64,000 bases of DNA. It comes from an uncultured Clostridia bacterium (GTDB lineage: Bacteria > Bacillota > Clostridia > Oscillospirales > Ruminococcaceae). The position numbers and the translations under genes were made by a program. The notes below the pieces were generated by a model. The model was not told where the DNA came from. It searched no databases and saw nothing but the letters and a program-made list of their open reading frames with translations. Positions 53,774 to 62,374 of the stretch are shown in pieces (the first letter of the stretch is position 1; each line of letters opens with the position of its first letter). Location: NCBI GenBank assembly GCA_947631115.1, contig CANRKB010000003.1:62001-126000 (forward strand), in the 5' to 3' direction.

Positions 53774-56101
53774 ATGACAGTCGAGGAAATGCGCGCGTTA
53801 ATGCGCCGCAGAGTCGTACCCGAAGATCTGGTCGTACAGAATATAGTAGATTATCTTATGGACGAGTCAGCTCAACTTCCAAAACTTAGTGCGTTTGCAT
53901 TTCTGAACCGTATCCACGACCTCGGAATGAGCGCGAAAGATTTTACCGTGCTTCTTGAGGGCTGCGGCGCTCCTCAGTCCGTAGTTGACAAAATTAGGGC
54001 GAATCCCGCGATGAGCCTTAATAACCTTGTGCTGACCCTCGAAAATTCCGAGCTTACTTCCGACGACTACAGCGATATGCTTTATACCGCCAGAATGGTT
54101 TTTGAACAGACTAAGACCACTGTCGACGTGCTTAAAAGAAAGGAAGAAGAAAACAGCAAAGAACCTACCGTTTCCGAGCTGTTTGACGATGTTCCTGAAG
54201 AAACAGAGGAAACGGCTTCGGAAGAAATTATTTCCGTCAGCGTAGAAGCAGACGACAATAACGGCGAAGACGAGTTGTCTGAAAAGGAAGCTGTCGCCGA
54301 TGAAACTGAAGAACCGTCCGGTGAAAACGAGTCGGACGAAACCCCCGACGTTTTAGAAGACACCTCTACGCTTATTATTTCGATAGATCCGAAAAAGCTG
54401 AAAAGAGGCTCGGTCGAAAAGTCTTTAAGTCCCGAAAGCATATTTGACGACAACATAGACGAAAAGTCGGAAAATGACGAGGAAGATAAGACCGACGTTT
54501 CCGATGAAGAAGACGAACAGTCGGAAGATGACGAGGAAGATAAGACCGACGTTTCCAACGAAGGCATTAACGAAAAAGCAGACGGGAAAGACAGCCCGTC
54601 CGACAACAACGAAGAGACATCTGAAACGGAAGAAGACGACGGTAAAAAGGGCGTTTATAACAAGCCAGCGCTGATAATATCGGCAGTTGGAGCGGTCGTG
54701 CTTTTGGTTCTATGCGCGTATTTTACATTTTTCGGAAATGCGGACGCTTTTATAAAAAAGACAGGTTATGCAGAGGACAACGACGATATATTCGCAGAAG
54801 TCCGCGACAGCTATACCGCGGGAAATATGGGCGGCGAAAAAGCGCAAGCTTATTTTGCGGGAGAAAAGCTGTTTGGGAATATACTCGTTTCTCAAAGCGA
54901 CTTCAGTATAATTTCCGACGGCGATTTCGTGTACTCCTACTCGCAGGAAAAACTTGAAGCTTATAACGACAAGAACATAAACTCCGCAAACAAAACGGAG
55001 ATTTTCCCTCCAGAGAACACGGCATTTGTCGATATGTTCCAACACGGGGATTCCGTGATAGCCGTATTTTCGGGAAGAGAATGCGGGTTTATGAATATCA
55101 AAAAAGGAAATGTGGAGTTTACGGTACGTCAGGACGGAGAGCTTTGCGATTTTCTTGTAAATGAAAACGAGATAAGCTTCGGCTCGGTCTATGTTCCGCG
55201 CTATACCCACAACTTTACTTCTTCCGATGTAAACGAATATATTCCCCGCGTCGGCAAAAACGAAAAGACCGCGCTTTCTGCGGAGAATATCCTGCTCGGA
55301 AAAACAAGCGGATGTTCTTATGCCGTTTGGGGAAAATATTCCCTTACCGACGGAAGCACCGTTCTGGCAAAAGCCGCTCTCGGCGACCCCGTTTATGCGG
55401 GAACGGACGGCACCTGCGCCATGAACGCAACGGATAAAGACCAAAACGCGCTGGGAAGAATAGTACGTCTGTCAGAAGAACCCATTGTAAAGGAAACGGA
55501 AGTTATCGCTGCCGCGGCAGGCTGCACGGATGTTTTTGCCGCGCTGGAAAACGGAAAAATAAAGTTTTACGACGCTCAGCTTGAAGAAAAGAGCGTTCAA
55601 GAAAACCTCATTGAATTGCCCGACAAAATGAAGTTCAGCGGGAAAGTCCTGCTCCTCGGAAAAGAGGACGGCGTGTTCTCGTCAACAGACTGCGCGAATA
55701 TAGACGCCCCCGCACTTCTTGAAACCACAAAAGAAAACGGAGTGGTTCTGGGAGACAATGCCGTTATATTCAAGATCGACTCGCAGTTGAAAGCCGAGCT
55801 TTTGCGCCTTGAAAACGATGAAGTAAAACATACGGGTTCTTTCGCAAAAAGCCTGTCGGAAAGCGAACTTTCGACGCTTGAATTGGGCGGAGCCGAGGCG
55901 GCGGCGTTCGGCGACGGCGTGTGCGCTTTTGCGTTCAGATATTTCGACGGAGTTTCCGTTGTTTCAAAATGCGTTATGTTTGGAAAGAACAGTTCCGAGA
56001 GAACTCTTTATGACGACAGAACAGGCTATACAGCCGTTTTCAACCTTGGAGGAAAGATCTTTGCGGTAAGTTCAAAGGGCTTGGAAACAGTTTTTGAATA
56101 A
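53774..56101 (+). CDS. Large acidic membrane protein with propeller-like ectodomain
   Basis: From the ATG at 53774 (TGGAGG seven bases upstream) the protein has 775 residues. The cytoplasmic part (1-295) starts with a helical domain and continues as a strongly acidic, disordered linker containing two close copies of a DEEDKTDVS unit. One membrane helix (about 298-320) is followed by an ectodomain of about 450 residues with repeated beta units (FVYSYSQEKLEAYND, VDMFQHGDSVIAVFSG). The plan resembles the zinc-ribbon propeller protein at 33.3 kb. Position after a sigma-like gene suggests an anti-sigma or sensor role; this is inference. Confidence 0.65.
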   Translation: MTVEEMRALMRRRVVPEDLVVQNIVDYLMDESAQLPKLSAFAFLNRIHDLGMSAKDFTVLLEGCGAPQSVVDKIRANPAMSLNNLVLTLENSELTSDDYSDMLYTARMVFEQTKTTVDVLKRKEEENSKEPTVSELFDDVPEETEETASEEIISVSVEADDNNGEDELSEKEAVADETEEPSGENESDETPDVLEDTSTLIISIDPKKLKRGSVEKSLSPESIFDDNIDEKSENDEEDKTDVSDEEDEQSEDDEEDKTDVSNEGINEKADGKDSPSDNNEETSETEEDDGKKGVYNKPALIISAVGAVVLLVLCAYFTFFGNADAFIKKTGYAEDNDDIFAEVRDSYTAGNMGGEKAQAYFAGEKLFGNILVSQSDFSIISDGDFVYSYSQEKLEAYNDKNINSANKTEIFPPENTAFVDMFQHGDSVIAVFSGRECGFMNIKKGNVEFTVRQDGELCDFLVNENEISFGSVYVPRYTHNFTSSDVNEYIPRVGKNEKTALSAENILLGKTSGCSYAVWGKYSLTDGSTVLAKAALGDPVYAGTDGTCAMNATDKDQNALGRIVRLSEEPIVKETEVIAAAAGCTDVFAALENGKIKFYDAQLEEKSVQENLIELPDKMKFSGKVLLLGKEDGVFSSTDCANIDAPALLETTKENGVVLGDNAVIFKIDSQLKAELLRLENDEVKHTGSFAKSLSESELSTLELGGAEAAAFGDGVCAFAFRYFDGVSVVSKCVMFGKNSSERTLYDDRTGYTAVFNLGGKIFAVSSKGLETVFE

Positions 56102-56105
56102 GCAC

Positions 56106-56134
56106 TTGACAGAAGCTCGGATTTTTTGTATAAT
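56106..56134 (+). promoter_or_regulatory. Fully consensus sigma-A promoter
   Basis: Perfect TTGACA (56106-56111) and perfect TATAAT (56129-56134) with a 17-base spacer begin just after the stop of the acidic membrane protein. The predicted start of RNA is near 56141. Confidence 0.85.
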
Positions 56135-56146
56135 GGAAGTGGTTTT

Positions 56147-56251
56147 TTGAATGAGAAAAAACGTGCGCTGCTGATAAGGATAACCAAGGTCTTGGCTTTT
56201 ATCGTCGCTTTGGCAATGATAGCGGGCACTGTCTTACAAGCTTTTTCATAA
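56147..56251 (+). CDS. Small membrane peptide, 34 residues
   Basis: A TTG start gives a 34-residue product: MNEKKRALLIRITKVLAFIV at the start, then a hydrophobic helix (residues 14-31) and the end LQAFS. A basic N-terminus plus one helix is the typical plan of firmicute single-pass small proteins near YesL genes. It starts only about six bases after the predicted RNA start, so it would be nearly leaderless; a GGAAGTGG upstream overlaps the -10/+1 region. The next gene starts 15 bases later. Translation is unproven. Confidence 0.5.
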   Translation: MNEKKRALLIRITKVLAFIVALAMIAGTVLQAFS

Positions 56252-56266
56252 TTAAGGATTTGGTAT

Positions 56267-57076
56267 ATGGGGTTATTTAACAACACCACGGGTCCCGGCG
56301 TTCCCAAAAACGCGCCTAAGAAGAAACCGTTCTTCCGCTTCTGGGAACTTTTCGGAAATAAATTCTGGGATTTCTTCAAGATAAATCTTATCTACGTTCT
56401 GTTCTGTATTCCTATAGTCACTATAGGTCCTGCGACTGCGGCAATGACCGCTCTTATGCGGAATATTTATCTCGAACGCCCTCAGTTTCTTTTTCACGAC
56501 TTCAAGAAAGAGTTTAAGAAAAACTTTAAACAGTCCGTGGTCGTCGGCGTTATAGACATTCTCGCCGCGGCTATAACAACGTTTTCGATAATACTGTTCT
56601 TGGGAATGGAAGAACTTACTACAATAGACTCGGTCATGTTTACGGCTTCAATTGCGGCGGCGCTGCTGTTTCTTATTATGAACTTCTATATCTACCCGCA
56701 GATAGTCGCCCTTGACCTTAAACTTACGGATATACTCAGAAACGCGCTTGTGCTTTCGCTTCTGAACATCGGAAAAGAACTTATAGCGCTTGTGTTTGTT
56801 TTGGGATATGCGTTCCTTGCGTTCAATTATCCCGTGTTTGTGCTTCCGCTTGCTCCTCTAATACCTTTAGCGTGGCTGGCATTTTTGTCGGTGTTCTGCT
56901 GTTATCCCGCGATACAGAAGCATATAATTGAACCGTATTACAGGCAGACGGGCGAAAAAAATCCCGAAATTCCCGACTATGAAGAAGAAGCAATATTTAC
57001 CGACCAAGGCGGAAAAGAAAAATCAACGGAGATAAATACATCCCGAAAACATCCAAAGGGTAAAACCATAAAGTGA
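56267..57076 (+). CDS. YesL/DUF624 family membrane protein
   Basis: The 269-residue protein has about five hydrophobic helices. It carries the DUF624 block FFKINLIYVLFCIPIVTIGPATAAMTALMRN near residues 36-66 and a cytoplasmic FHDFKKEFKKNFKQS loop. The C-terminal 45 residues are charged and soluble. YesL proteins often accompany carbohydrate uptake systems, but none is adjacent here. Role unknown. It probably shares the promoter at 56106 with the small peptide gene. Confidence 0.85.
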   Translation: MGLFNNTTGPGVPKNAPKKKPFFRFWELFGNKFWDFFKINLIYVLFCIPIVTIGPATAAMTALMRNIYLERPQFLFHDFKKEFKKNFKQSVVVGVIDILAAAITTFSIILFLGMEELTTIDSVMFTASIAAALLFLIMNFYIYPQIVALDLKLTDILRNALVLSLLNIGKELIALVFVLGYAFLAFNYPVFVLPLAPLIPLAWLAFLSVFCCYPAIQKHIIEPYYRQTGEKNPEIPDYEEEAIFTDQGGKEKSTEINTSRKHPKGKTIK

Positions 57077-57127
57077 TAATTCGGTAAAACCGATAAATAA
57101 AAATATAACAAAAAAAGGAATGATACT

Positions 57128-58411
57128 ATGCCATCAAGCGTTATCGTCGGCACCCAGTGGGGCGACGAGGGAAAAGGAAAGATCATTGATATTATGGCGA
57201 AGGAGGCGGATCTCGTAGTTCGCTCAAGCGGCGGAAACAACGCGGGACATACCGTTGTCCACGGAAACGAGGTCTATAAACTCCATTTGCTCCCGTCGGG
57301 AATTTTATATCCCGAGACAATTTGCCTTGTAGGAAGCGGCGTCGTGGTAGACCCGAAAGTGCTTCTCGAGGAAATAACAGAGATGAACAAGCGCGGCGTA
57401 ACATGCGACAACTTACGCATAGACGCAAGAGCGGATATAATAATGCCCTGGCATAGAGAACTCGACAAGCTCGAAGAGGAATATAAGGCAAAGCAAACGG
57501 GCGTGAACGTCGGCACTACGGGCAGAGGTATAGGTCCCGCTTATACCGATAAGGCACGGAGAATTGCCGTAAGAATGTACGATCTATGCCACCCCGAGCT
57601 TCTTAAAACTCTTGTAAAGAACACGGGCGAGTTTGAAAACCTTATGATCGAAAAACTATACGGCGGAAAGGCGTTCGACCTCGACGCGGTGTACGAAGAA
57701 TACAAGGCATACGGCGAAAAGCTGAAAAAATACATGGCTGACGGCTCGGTTATTGCGTTTGAAGCGTATAAGGCGGGCAAGAAGGTGCTGTTTGAGGGAG
57801 CTCAGGCTACGCTTCTGGATATAGATTTCGGAACGTATCCTTTCGTAACTTCTTCCCACCCCATCGCAGGCGGAGCTTGCATAGGCACGGGCATAGGTCC
57901 TAAGATGATAGACGAGGTGATAGGCGTAGGAAAGAGCTATACGACGCGCGTCGGAAACGGTCCTTTCCCGACCGAGCTCAATGACGATCTCGGAGAGCTT
58001 ATCAGAAACCGCGGCGGAGAGTTCGGGACAACTACGGGCAGACCGAGAAGAACAGGCTGGTTCGACGCCGTTATCATGCGCCATGCAGTCAGAGTAAACG
58101 GTCTTACGTCGCTGGCAATAAATAAGTTTGACACTCTTAGCGGCATAGGAAAGCTTAAAGTCTGCGTTGCGTACAAAAAATCGGACGGAACGGTGCTTAA
58201 TGATTTCCCCGTTACACTCGAAGAACTTGCGGACTGCACTCCCGTATACGAAGAATTCGACGGGTATGATGGAGATATTTCGGATTGCAGAAAATTCGAG
58301 GAGCTTCCCGAAAAGTGTATAGAGTATATCTCAAGACTTGAGGAGCTGTGCGGCTGCCCGATAAAGATAATCGGCGTCGGAGCGGGCTGCGACAGCGTTA
58401 TATTCAGATAA
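57128..58411 (+). CDS. purA: Adenylosuccinate synthetase
   Basis: The 427-residue enzyme has GTQWGDEGKGKIID (GTP loop), GNNAGHTVVHGNEVYKLHLLPSG and GVGKSYTTRVGNGPFPTEL. It converts IMP and aspartate to adenylosuccinate with GTP. AAAAGGAA precedes the ATG. Its stop overlaps the start of ymdB by one base (TAATG). Confidence 0.97.
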   Translation: MPSSVIVGTQWGDEGKGKIIDIMAKEADLVVRSSGGNNAGHTVVHGNEVYKLHLLPSGILYPETICLVGSGVVVDPKVLLEEITEMNKRGVTCDNLRIDARADIIMPWHRELDKLEEEYKAKQTGVNVGTTGRGIGPAYTDKARRIAVRMYDLCHPELLKTLVKNTGEFENLMIEKLYGGKAFDLDAVYEEYKAYGEKLKKYMADGSVIAFEAYKAGKKVLFEGAQATLLDIDFGTYPFVTSSHPIAGGACIGTGIGPKMIDEVIGVGKSYTTRVGNGPFPTELNDDLGELIRNRGGEFGTTTGRPRRTGWFDAVIMRHAVRVNGLTSLAINKFDTLSGIGKLKVCVAYKKSDGTVLNDFPVTLEELADCTPVYEEFDGYDGDISDCRKFEELPEKCIEYISRLEELCGCPIKIIGVGAGCDSVIFR

Positions 58412-59181
58412 TGAAGATTTTATTTATAGGCGACGTTGTAGGCGACGCAGGAGTAAAGGCGCTCACAAGCGGACTTCCCGATATGCGAAGAGAATGCGGC
58501 GCGGACTTCACCGTGGTAAACGGTGAGAACAGTTCGGAAAACAACGGCATAAGCGCGCGTTCCGCGGACGAGATATTTTCCGCGGGAGCGGACGTTATAA
58601 CAACGGGAAACCATGCATTTCGCAGAAAGTCCATTCTCGAAGAATACGAGCATAACGAACGGCTTATACGCCCGGCGAATTACGGCGACGGCGTTGCGGG
58701 AAGAGGATACTGCGAGGTAGACTGCGGAGCATATTCCATAGCGGTTATAAATCTCATGGGAACGGCTTTTATGCAACCCGTAGACAATCCGTTTAAATGC
58801 GCGGACGAGCTGCTGAAGCAAATAAGCTCACGCATAATAATCGTTGATTTCCATGCCGAAGCAACGAGCGAAAAAAGCGCTATGAGCTGGTATCTTGCGG
58901 GACGCGTTTCGGCTGTTATCGGAACGCACACTCACGTTCAGACCGCCGACGAGCGGATAATAAACGGAACAGGCTGCCTAACCGACGTAGGCATGACGGG
59001 TCCGGTAAATTCGATTCTCGGCGTTAGAAAAGAAATAATCATCGACAAATTCGTAAACTATATTCCGCGTCCTCATATCTTTGCGGACGGCGAATGTCGG
59101 ATAAACGGCGTTTGCCTCGAAATAGACCGCAAGAGCGGACAATGCGTTTCGATAGAGCGCATTTGCAAAACTATTCAATAA
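58411..59181 (+). CDS. ymdB: YmdB-type metallophosphoesterase (TIGR00282)
   Basis: The 256-residue protein has FIGDVVGDAG at the start, NGENSSENNGIS, TTGNHAFRR, VDFHAEATSEK and GTHTHVQTADERI, which are the metal ligands of YmdB. In Bacillus YmdB is a cyclic-nucleotide phosphodiesterase affecting biofilm and RNA turnover. The start ATG (58411) overlaps the purA stop; in-frame codons before that lie within purA. spoVS follows, as in the ymdB-spoVS pairing of other spore formers. Confidence 0.92.
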   Translation: MKILFIGDVVGDAGVKALTSGLPDMRRECGADFTVVNGENSSENNGISARSADEIFSAGADVITTGNHAFRRKSILEEYEHNERLIRPANYGDGVAGRGYCEVDCGAYSIAVINLMGTAFMQPVDNPFKCADELLKQISSRIIIVDFHAEATSEKSAMSWYLAGRVSAVIGTHTHVQTADERIINGTGCLTDVGMTGPVNSILGVRKEIIIDKFVNYIPRPHIFADGECRINGVCLEIDRKSGQCVSIERICKTIQ

Positions 59182-59284
59182 TTTCAAAAATATAGTGCGA
59201 AACAAAAATGTTTTGTCACTTTATTAACAATCTAAAAAACATATATAGAAAGGTGAAACAAAAAGTTTCAGAAGGGTAATTAAA

Positions 59285-59545
59285 ATGGAAGTGGTTAAGG
59301 TTTCTTCTCATTCCGTACCGAAGTCGGTAGCGGGAGCGATCGCAGCGGTAATTCGCGAAAACCGCGAGGTCGAAGTGCAGGCGGTAGGCGCAGGCGCGGC
59401 AAACCAGGCTGTAAAGTCAATTGCAATTGCAAGAAGCTATATGGCTCTTGTGGGAGTTGATCTTATTTGTATTCCCGCGTTTACTACCGTTGATATTGAC
59501 GGCGAAGAACGCACGGCTATGAAGTTTATCGTAGAACCGCGCTAA
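59285..59545 (+). CDS. spoVS: Stage V sporulation protein S
   Basis: The 86-residue Alba-fold protein (EVVKVSSHSVPKSVAGAIAAV...CIPAFTTVDIDGEERTAMKFIVEPR) is one of the most conserved sporulation-related proteins, affecting septation and coat assembly. A GAAGGG site precedes the ATG. A small GAAAC/GTTTC hairpin (about 59252-59269) lies in the 103-base gap after ymdB. No sigma-H promoter was certain. Confidence 0.95.
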   Translation: MEVVKVSSHSVPKSVAGAIAAVIRENREVEVQAVGAGAANQAVKSIAIARSYMALVGVDLICIPAFTTVDIDGEERTAMKFIVEPR

Positions 59546-59563
59546 TTCTTAATTATTTTAATA

Positions 59564-60514
59564 ATGAATAAAATTCTGCTGATAACGACGGGCGGCACTA
59601 TAGCTTGTCCCGATACAGACAAAGCAAGATCTCCCAAAAACTTTTCAAAAACATTTTCCCAAAGCCTCAGTAAACATGAAACGCAAGATATAGAAATTGT
59701 CGAACCGTTCTGTCTTGACAGCACGAATATGACTCCACGGCATTATATTGAGCTGGCTAAGATCATAATCCAAAACTACGGAGGCTTCGGAGGATTTGTC
59801 ATAACCCACGGTACCGACACACTCGCCTACGCCGCCGCGGTTTTGTCGTGTCTTATTGAAAACAGCGAAAAGCCCGTTGTCCTGACGGGGAGCATGAAGC
59901 CGTTTTCGGCTGAAAATTCCGACGCTCCAAAAAATCTCCATAATGCGCTTTTGTACGCTTCGGATAGTCGCGCGCACGGAGTTTCGGTTGTTTTCGGGCG
60001 GTTTGCATATGACGCTGCGCACGTTTCAAAGATACGCACAACAGCGATAAATGCGTTTGAAAGCGTGAATTTTCCTCCTTTGGCTTCATTTGAACGGGAA
60101 GGGATCGTTTTTACCGAGCCGAAAGCCGAATACATCGGAACAGTTCGATTTTACGAAACGCTTGACGAACGTGTCGAGGCGGTTTTTCTTGTTCCGAAAA
60201 CATTGCCGCCGATAATACGAAACGACACAAGGGCGGTAATTATCCTCGGCTTCGGAACAGGCGGTATGCCGGAATATCTCGAAGGTTTTCTGAAGGAGCT
60301 TGTTGAGCGCGGGATCTATATTATAATGTCAACCCAGGTGTTGCGCGGCGGGAGCAATCTTTCACTCTACGAGGTCGGAAGCGGAATAATGGAAAAATAT
60401 CCCGTCATTGACGCTGGGAAAATGACCGTGGAATATGCGTCTATGAGGGCTATGTTCGCGCTTTCGCTGTCCGACAGCTTTGAGGACTTCAGGCGCATTT
60501 TCTTAAATGAATAA
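59564..60514 (+). CDS. ansA: L-asparaginase, type I-like
   Basis: The 316-residue protein has ITTGGTIAC at the N-terminus (catalytic Thr), GFVITHGTDTLAYAA (second Thr, Asp) and the C-terminal LRGGSNLSLYEVG. It lacks a signal peptide, so it is cytoplasmic, and hydrolyses asparagine to aspartate. No strong ribosome site precedes the ATG. It overlaps the following kinase by eight bases. Confidence 0.92.
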   Translation: MNKILLITTGGTIACPDTDKARSPKNFSKTFSQSLSKHETQDIEIVEPFCLDSTNMTPRHYIELAKIIIQNYGGFGGFVITHGTDTLAYAAAVLSCLIENSEKPVVLTGSMKPFSAENSDAPKNLHNALLYASDSRAHGVSVVFGRFAYDAAHVSKIRTTAINAFESVNFPPLASFEREGIVFTEPKAEYIGTVRFYETLDERVEAVFLVPKTLPPIIRNDTRAVIILGFGTGGMPEYLEGFLKELVERGIYIIMSTQVLRGGSNLSLYEVGSGIMEKYPVIDAGKMTVEYASMRAMFALSLSDSFEDFRRIFLNE

Positions 60515-61436
60515 AAGGGACTTTTCAAATATGAGAATTATTTCTACAGAACAACTGAACATTGCCGCAGAAACTCCCGAAAAGATAATATCGGACGGCG
60601 AAGGATATTATTTTGAACAACTTTCTTTTGCCGAGGAAAAAATTTATTCCTCCCGCGAAAAACACCCCGTTGTGCTTATCTCGGGTCCGTCGGGTTCGGG
60701 AAAAACGACATCCGCTCATAGGATAGCCGACCTGCTCGCAAAGCGCGGCTGTAAAGCTCATATAATCTCTATGGACAACTATTTCCTGCCCATGAGCGAA
60801 AACGAGGCTGCGCGCGACAAAAACGGTAACATCGACTTTGAAAGCCCGTACAGGCTCGACATTCCGCTGTTTAAAAAGCACCTCAAAATGCTTTCGCAGT
60901 GCGAGGAGATAGACATTCCCGCGTTTGATTTTGCAAAGCAGGAACGCTATCAGGGGATAAAACTTAAACGCGAACCGAACGACCTTGTTATACTCGAGGG
61001 TATACACGCTCTGAATCCCCTTGTCACGGGAAACTGCGAGGATTATACAACGTGCGTTTACGTCAGCGTCCGCACGAGAATTTCAAACGGAGAAAAGCTT
61101 CTCCACCCCTCGAAGATACGCCTTATGAGAAGACTTATTCGCGACAGGCTCTTCCGCGGACGGGACATTGATGAAACGTTTGAATTTTTCAAGTCGGTAG
61201 AACGCGGAGAAGATCTTTACATACTGCCGTTTAAAGAACGCGCAGGCATATGCATAGACACATTTATCAAATACGAAGCGAACGTATACCGCGATATGCT
61301 TCTAAACGAACTTGAAGCAAAGGCGTCCGAACAGGCGATAGCAAGAGAGTTATCCGAATTTCTCAGGCTTTTGAAACCTATAGGCAAAAACTTTGTACCC
61401 CGCGATTCACTCTTACGGGAGTTTATAGGGAACTAA
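60507..61436 (+). CDS. Uridine-kinase-like nucleoside kinase
   Basis: The 309-residue protein has a P-loop GPSGSGKTT near residue 59, ISMDNYFLP and LEGIHALNP, typical of the uridine kinase/phosphoribulokinase family. An extra N-terminal segment of about 50 residues and a C-terminal tail make it longer than Udk (about 210) but shorter than the TGS-fused clostridial nucleoside kinases. Substrate uncertain. It overlaps ansA by eight bases. Confidence 0.85.
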   Translation: MNKRDFSNMRIISTEQLNIAAETPEKIISDGEGYYFEQLSFAEEKIYSSREKHPVVLISGPSGSGKTTSAHRIADLLAKRGCKAHIISMDNYFLPMSENEAARDKNGNIDFESPYRLDIPLFKKHLKMLSQCEEIDIPAFDFAKQERYQGIKLKREPNDLVILEGIHALNPLVTGNCEDYTTCVYVSVRTRISNGEKLLHPSKIRLMRRLIRDRLFRGRDIDETFEFFKSVERGEDLYILPFKERAGICIDTFIKYEANVYRDMLLNELEAKASEQAIARELSEFLRLLKPIGKNFVPRDSLLREFIGN

Positions 61437-61646
61437 ACTCTGCCTGTAATTCCCATGCGCGAAAAACGTTAAATTATTGCACAATTTGTATTATTTCTGA
61501 AGATTTTTTTGAATAATCTGCCCCTCGCCTTGAAAATCATTGCTTTTTTCACCATAAATTACAATCAATTTTTATCAAAATACACAATGCCCATTATTAC
61601 ATAATATCAAAATTAGTGCATTTTATAAAAATATTTATTTAATTTA
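61437..61646. other. AT-rich intergenic stretch, nothing recognised
   Basis: No ORF, terminator, repeat or RNA gene could be supported here. It precedes the promoter at 61647. The whole gap between the kinase and vanZ-like genes is 413 bases; its second half holds a promoter and a short ORF. Confidence 0.6.
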
Positions 61647-61675
61647 TTGACAAAATAAATCGACAGTGATATAAT
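61647..61675 (+). promoter_or_regulatory. Fully consensus sigma-A promoter for vanZ-cps locus
   Basis: Perfect TTGACA (61647-61652) and TATAAT (61670-61675) with a 17-base spacer. RNA start is predicted near 61682. A hairpin with arms AGCATGAT/ATCATGCT (about 61683-61718) begins the leader. Confidence 0.85.
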
Positions 61676-61685
61676 AAGCTATAGC

Positions 61686-61853
61686 ATGATGTATCAGTAT
61701 GCAATAAAAAATCATGCTGCTATGATTTTGTCCGCAAACTCACGCGTGACAGGAAAGAATTTTCGGATCCTATTAAATACAGACAGAATTTGTTTTGACT
61801 TTTACGACCGAAGACAACCGACGAAGAGAATTTACTATGTGATAATGTTATGA
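61686..61853 (+). CDS. Possible 55-residue leader peptide
   Basis: An open frame from ATG 61686 encodes 55 residues (MMYQYAIKNHAAMILSANSR and on, rich in Arg, Tyr and Ile). It ends in a TGA that overlaps the vanZ-like ATG by four bases (ATGA). It starts about four bases after the predicted RNA start, so it would be leaderless. The vanZ-like gene lacks a good ribosome site, so coupling from this frame is possible. I do not recognise the peptide; it may be chance. Confidence 0.25.
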   Translation: MMYQYAIKNHAAMILSANSRVTGKNFRILLNTDRICFDFYDRRQPTKRIYYVIML

Positions 61854-62374
61854 ATCTTAAACTCAGAATAAAAACGTTCATTTCTTTGTTATTCCTGTTT
61901 TTCATGATGTTTGCGATTTTTAATTTTTCTGCGCAAAGCGGAAACGACAGCAACGGGCTGAGCGTTTCGGTATCTAGAATAATTTGCAGGATAGTCTTTT
62001 TTAAATACGGAGAGATGACTCCCGCCGAACAGCTCTTTGTCGTGACGGAAATAAACTATTTTGTCAGAAAACTTGCCCACTTTACCGCATATGCGGTTCT
62101 TGGGGTTTGCGCTTATGCAAACGCGCGGCTTCTGGGTATTAGGCTGAAGGGATATTTCTTGCCCGCCGTCATATTCTGCGCGGCATATGCGATATTTGAC
62201 GAGATACACCAATTTTTTACGCCCGGAAGAACGATAAAAATTACGGATATGATGATAGATACATCGGGCGCCGTCGTCGGAGCTGCGGCAGCTTCTGCTG
62301 CGGCGGTCATTATGGTACACATAACGGCATATTTTAGGACGAAGAAAAAGAATAAATCGGAGGAAGTTTCATAA
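61850..62374 (+). CDS. VanZ family membrane protein
   Basis: The 174-residue protein has four hydrophobic helices and the VanZ blocks VRKLAHFTAYAVLG (about 66-79) and FDEIHQFFTPGRTIKITDMMIDTSGAVVG (about 114-142). VanZ proteins give low-level teicoplanin resistance in some hosts but are mostly of unknown function. It directly precedes the cps genes (stop and start nearly touch, one base), so it may belong to the surface polysaccharide operon. Confidence 0.88.
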   Translation: MNLKLRIKTFISLLFLFFMMFAIFNFSAQSGNDSNGLSVSVSRIICRIVFFKYGEMTPAEQLFVVTEINYFVRKLAHFTAYAVLGVCAYANARLLGIRLKGYFLPAVIFCAAYAIFDEIHQFFTPGRTIKITDMMIDTSGAVVGAAAASAAAVIMVHITAYFRTKKKNKSEEVS

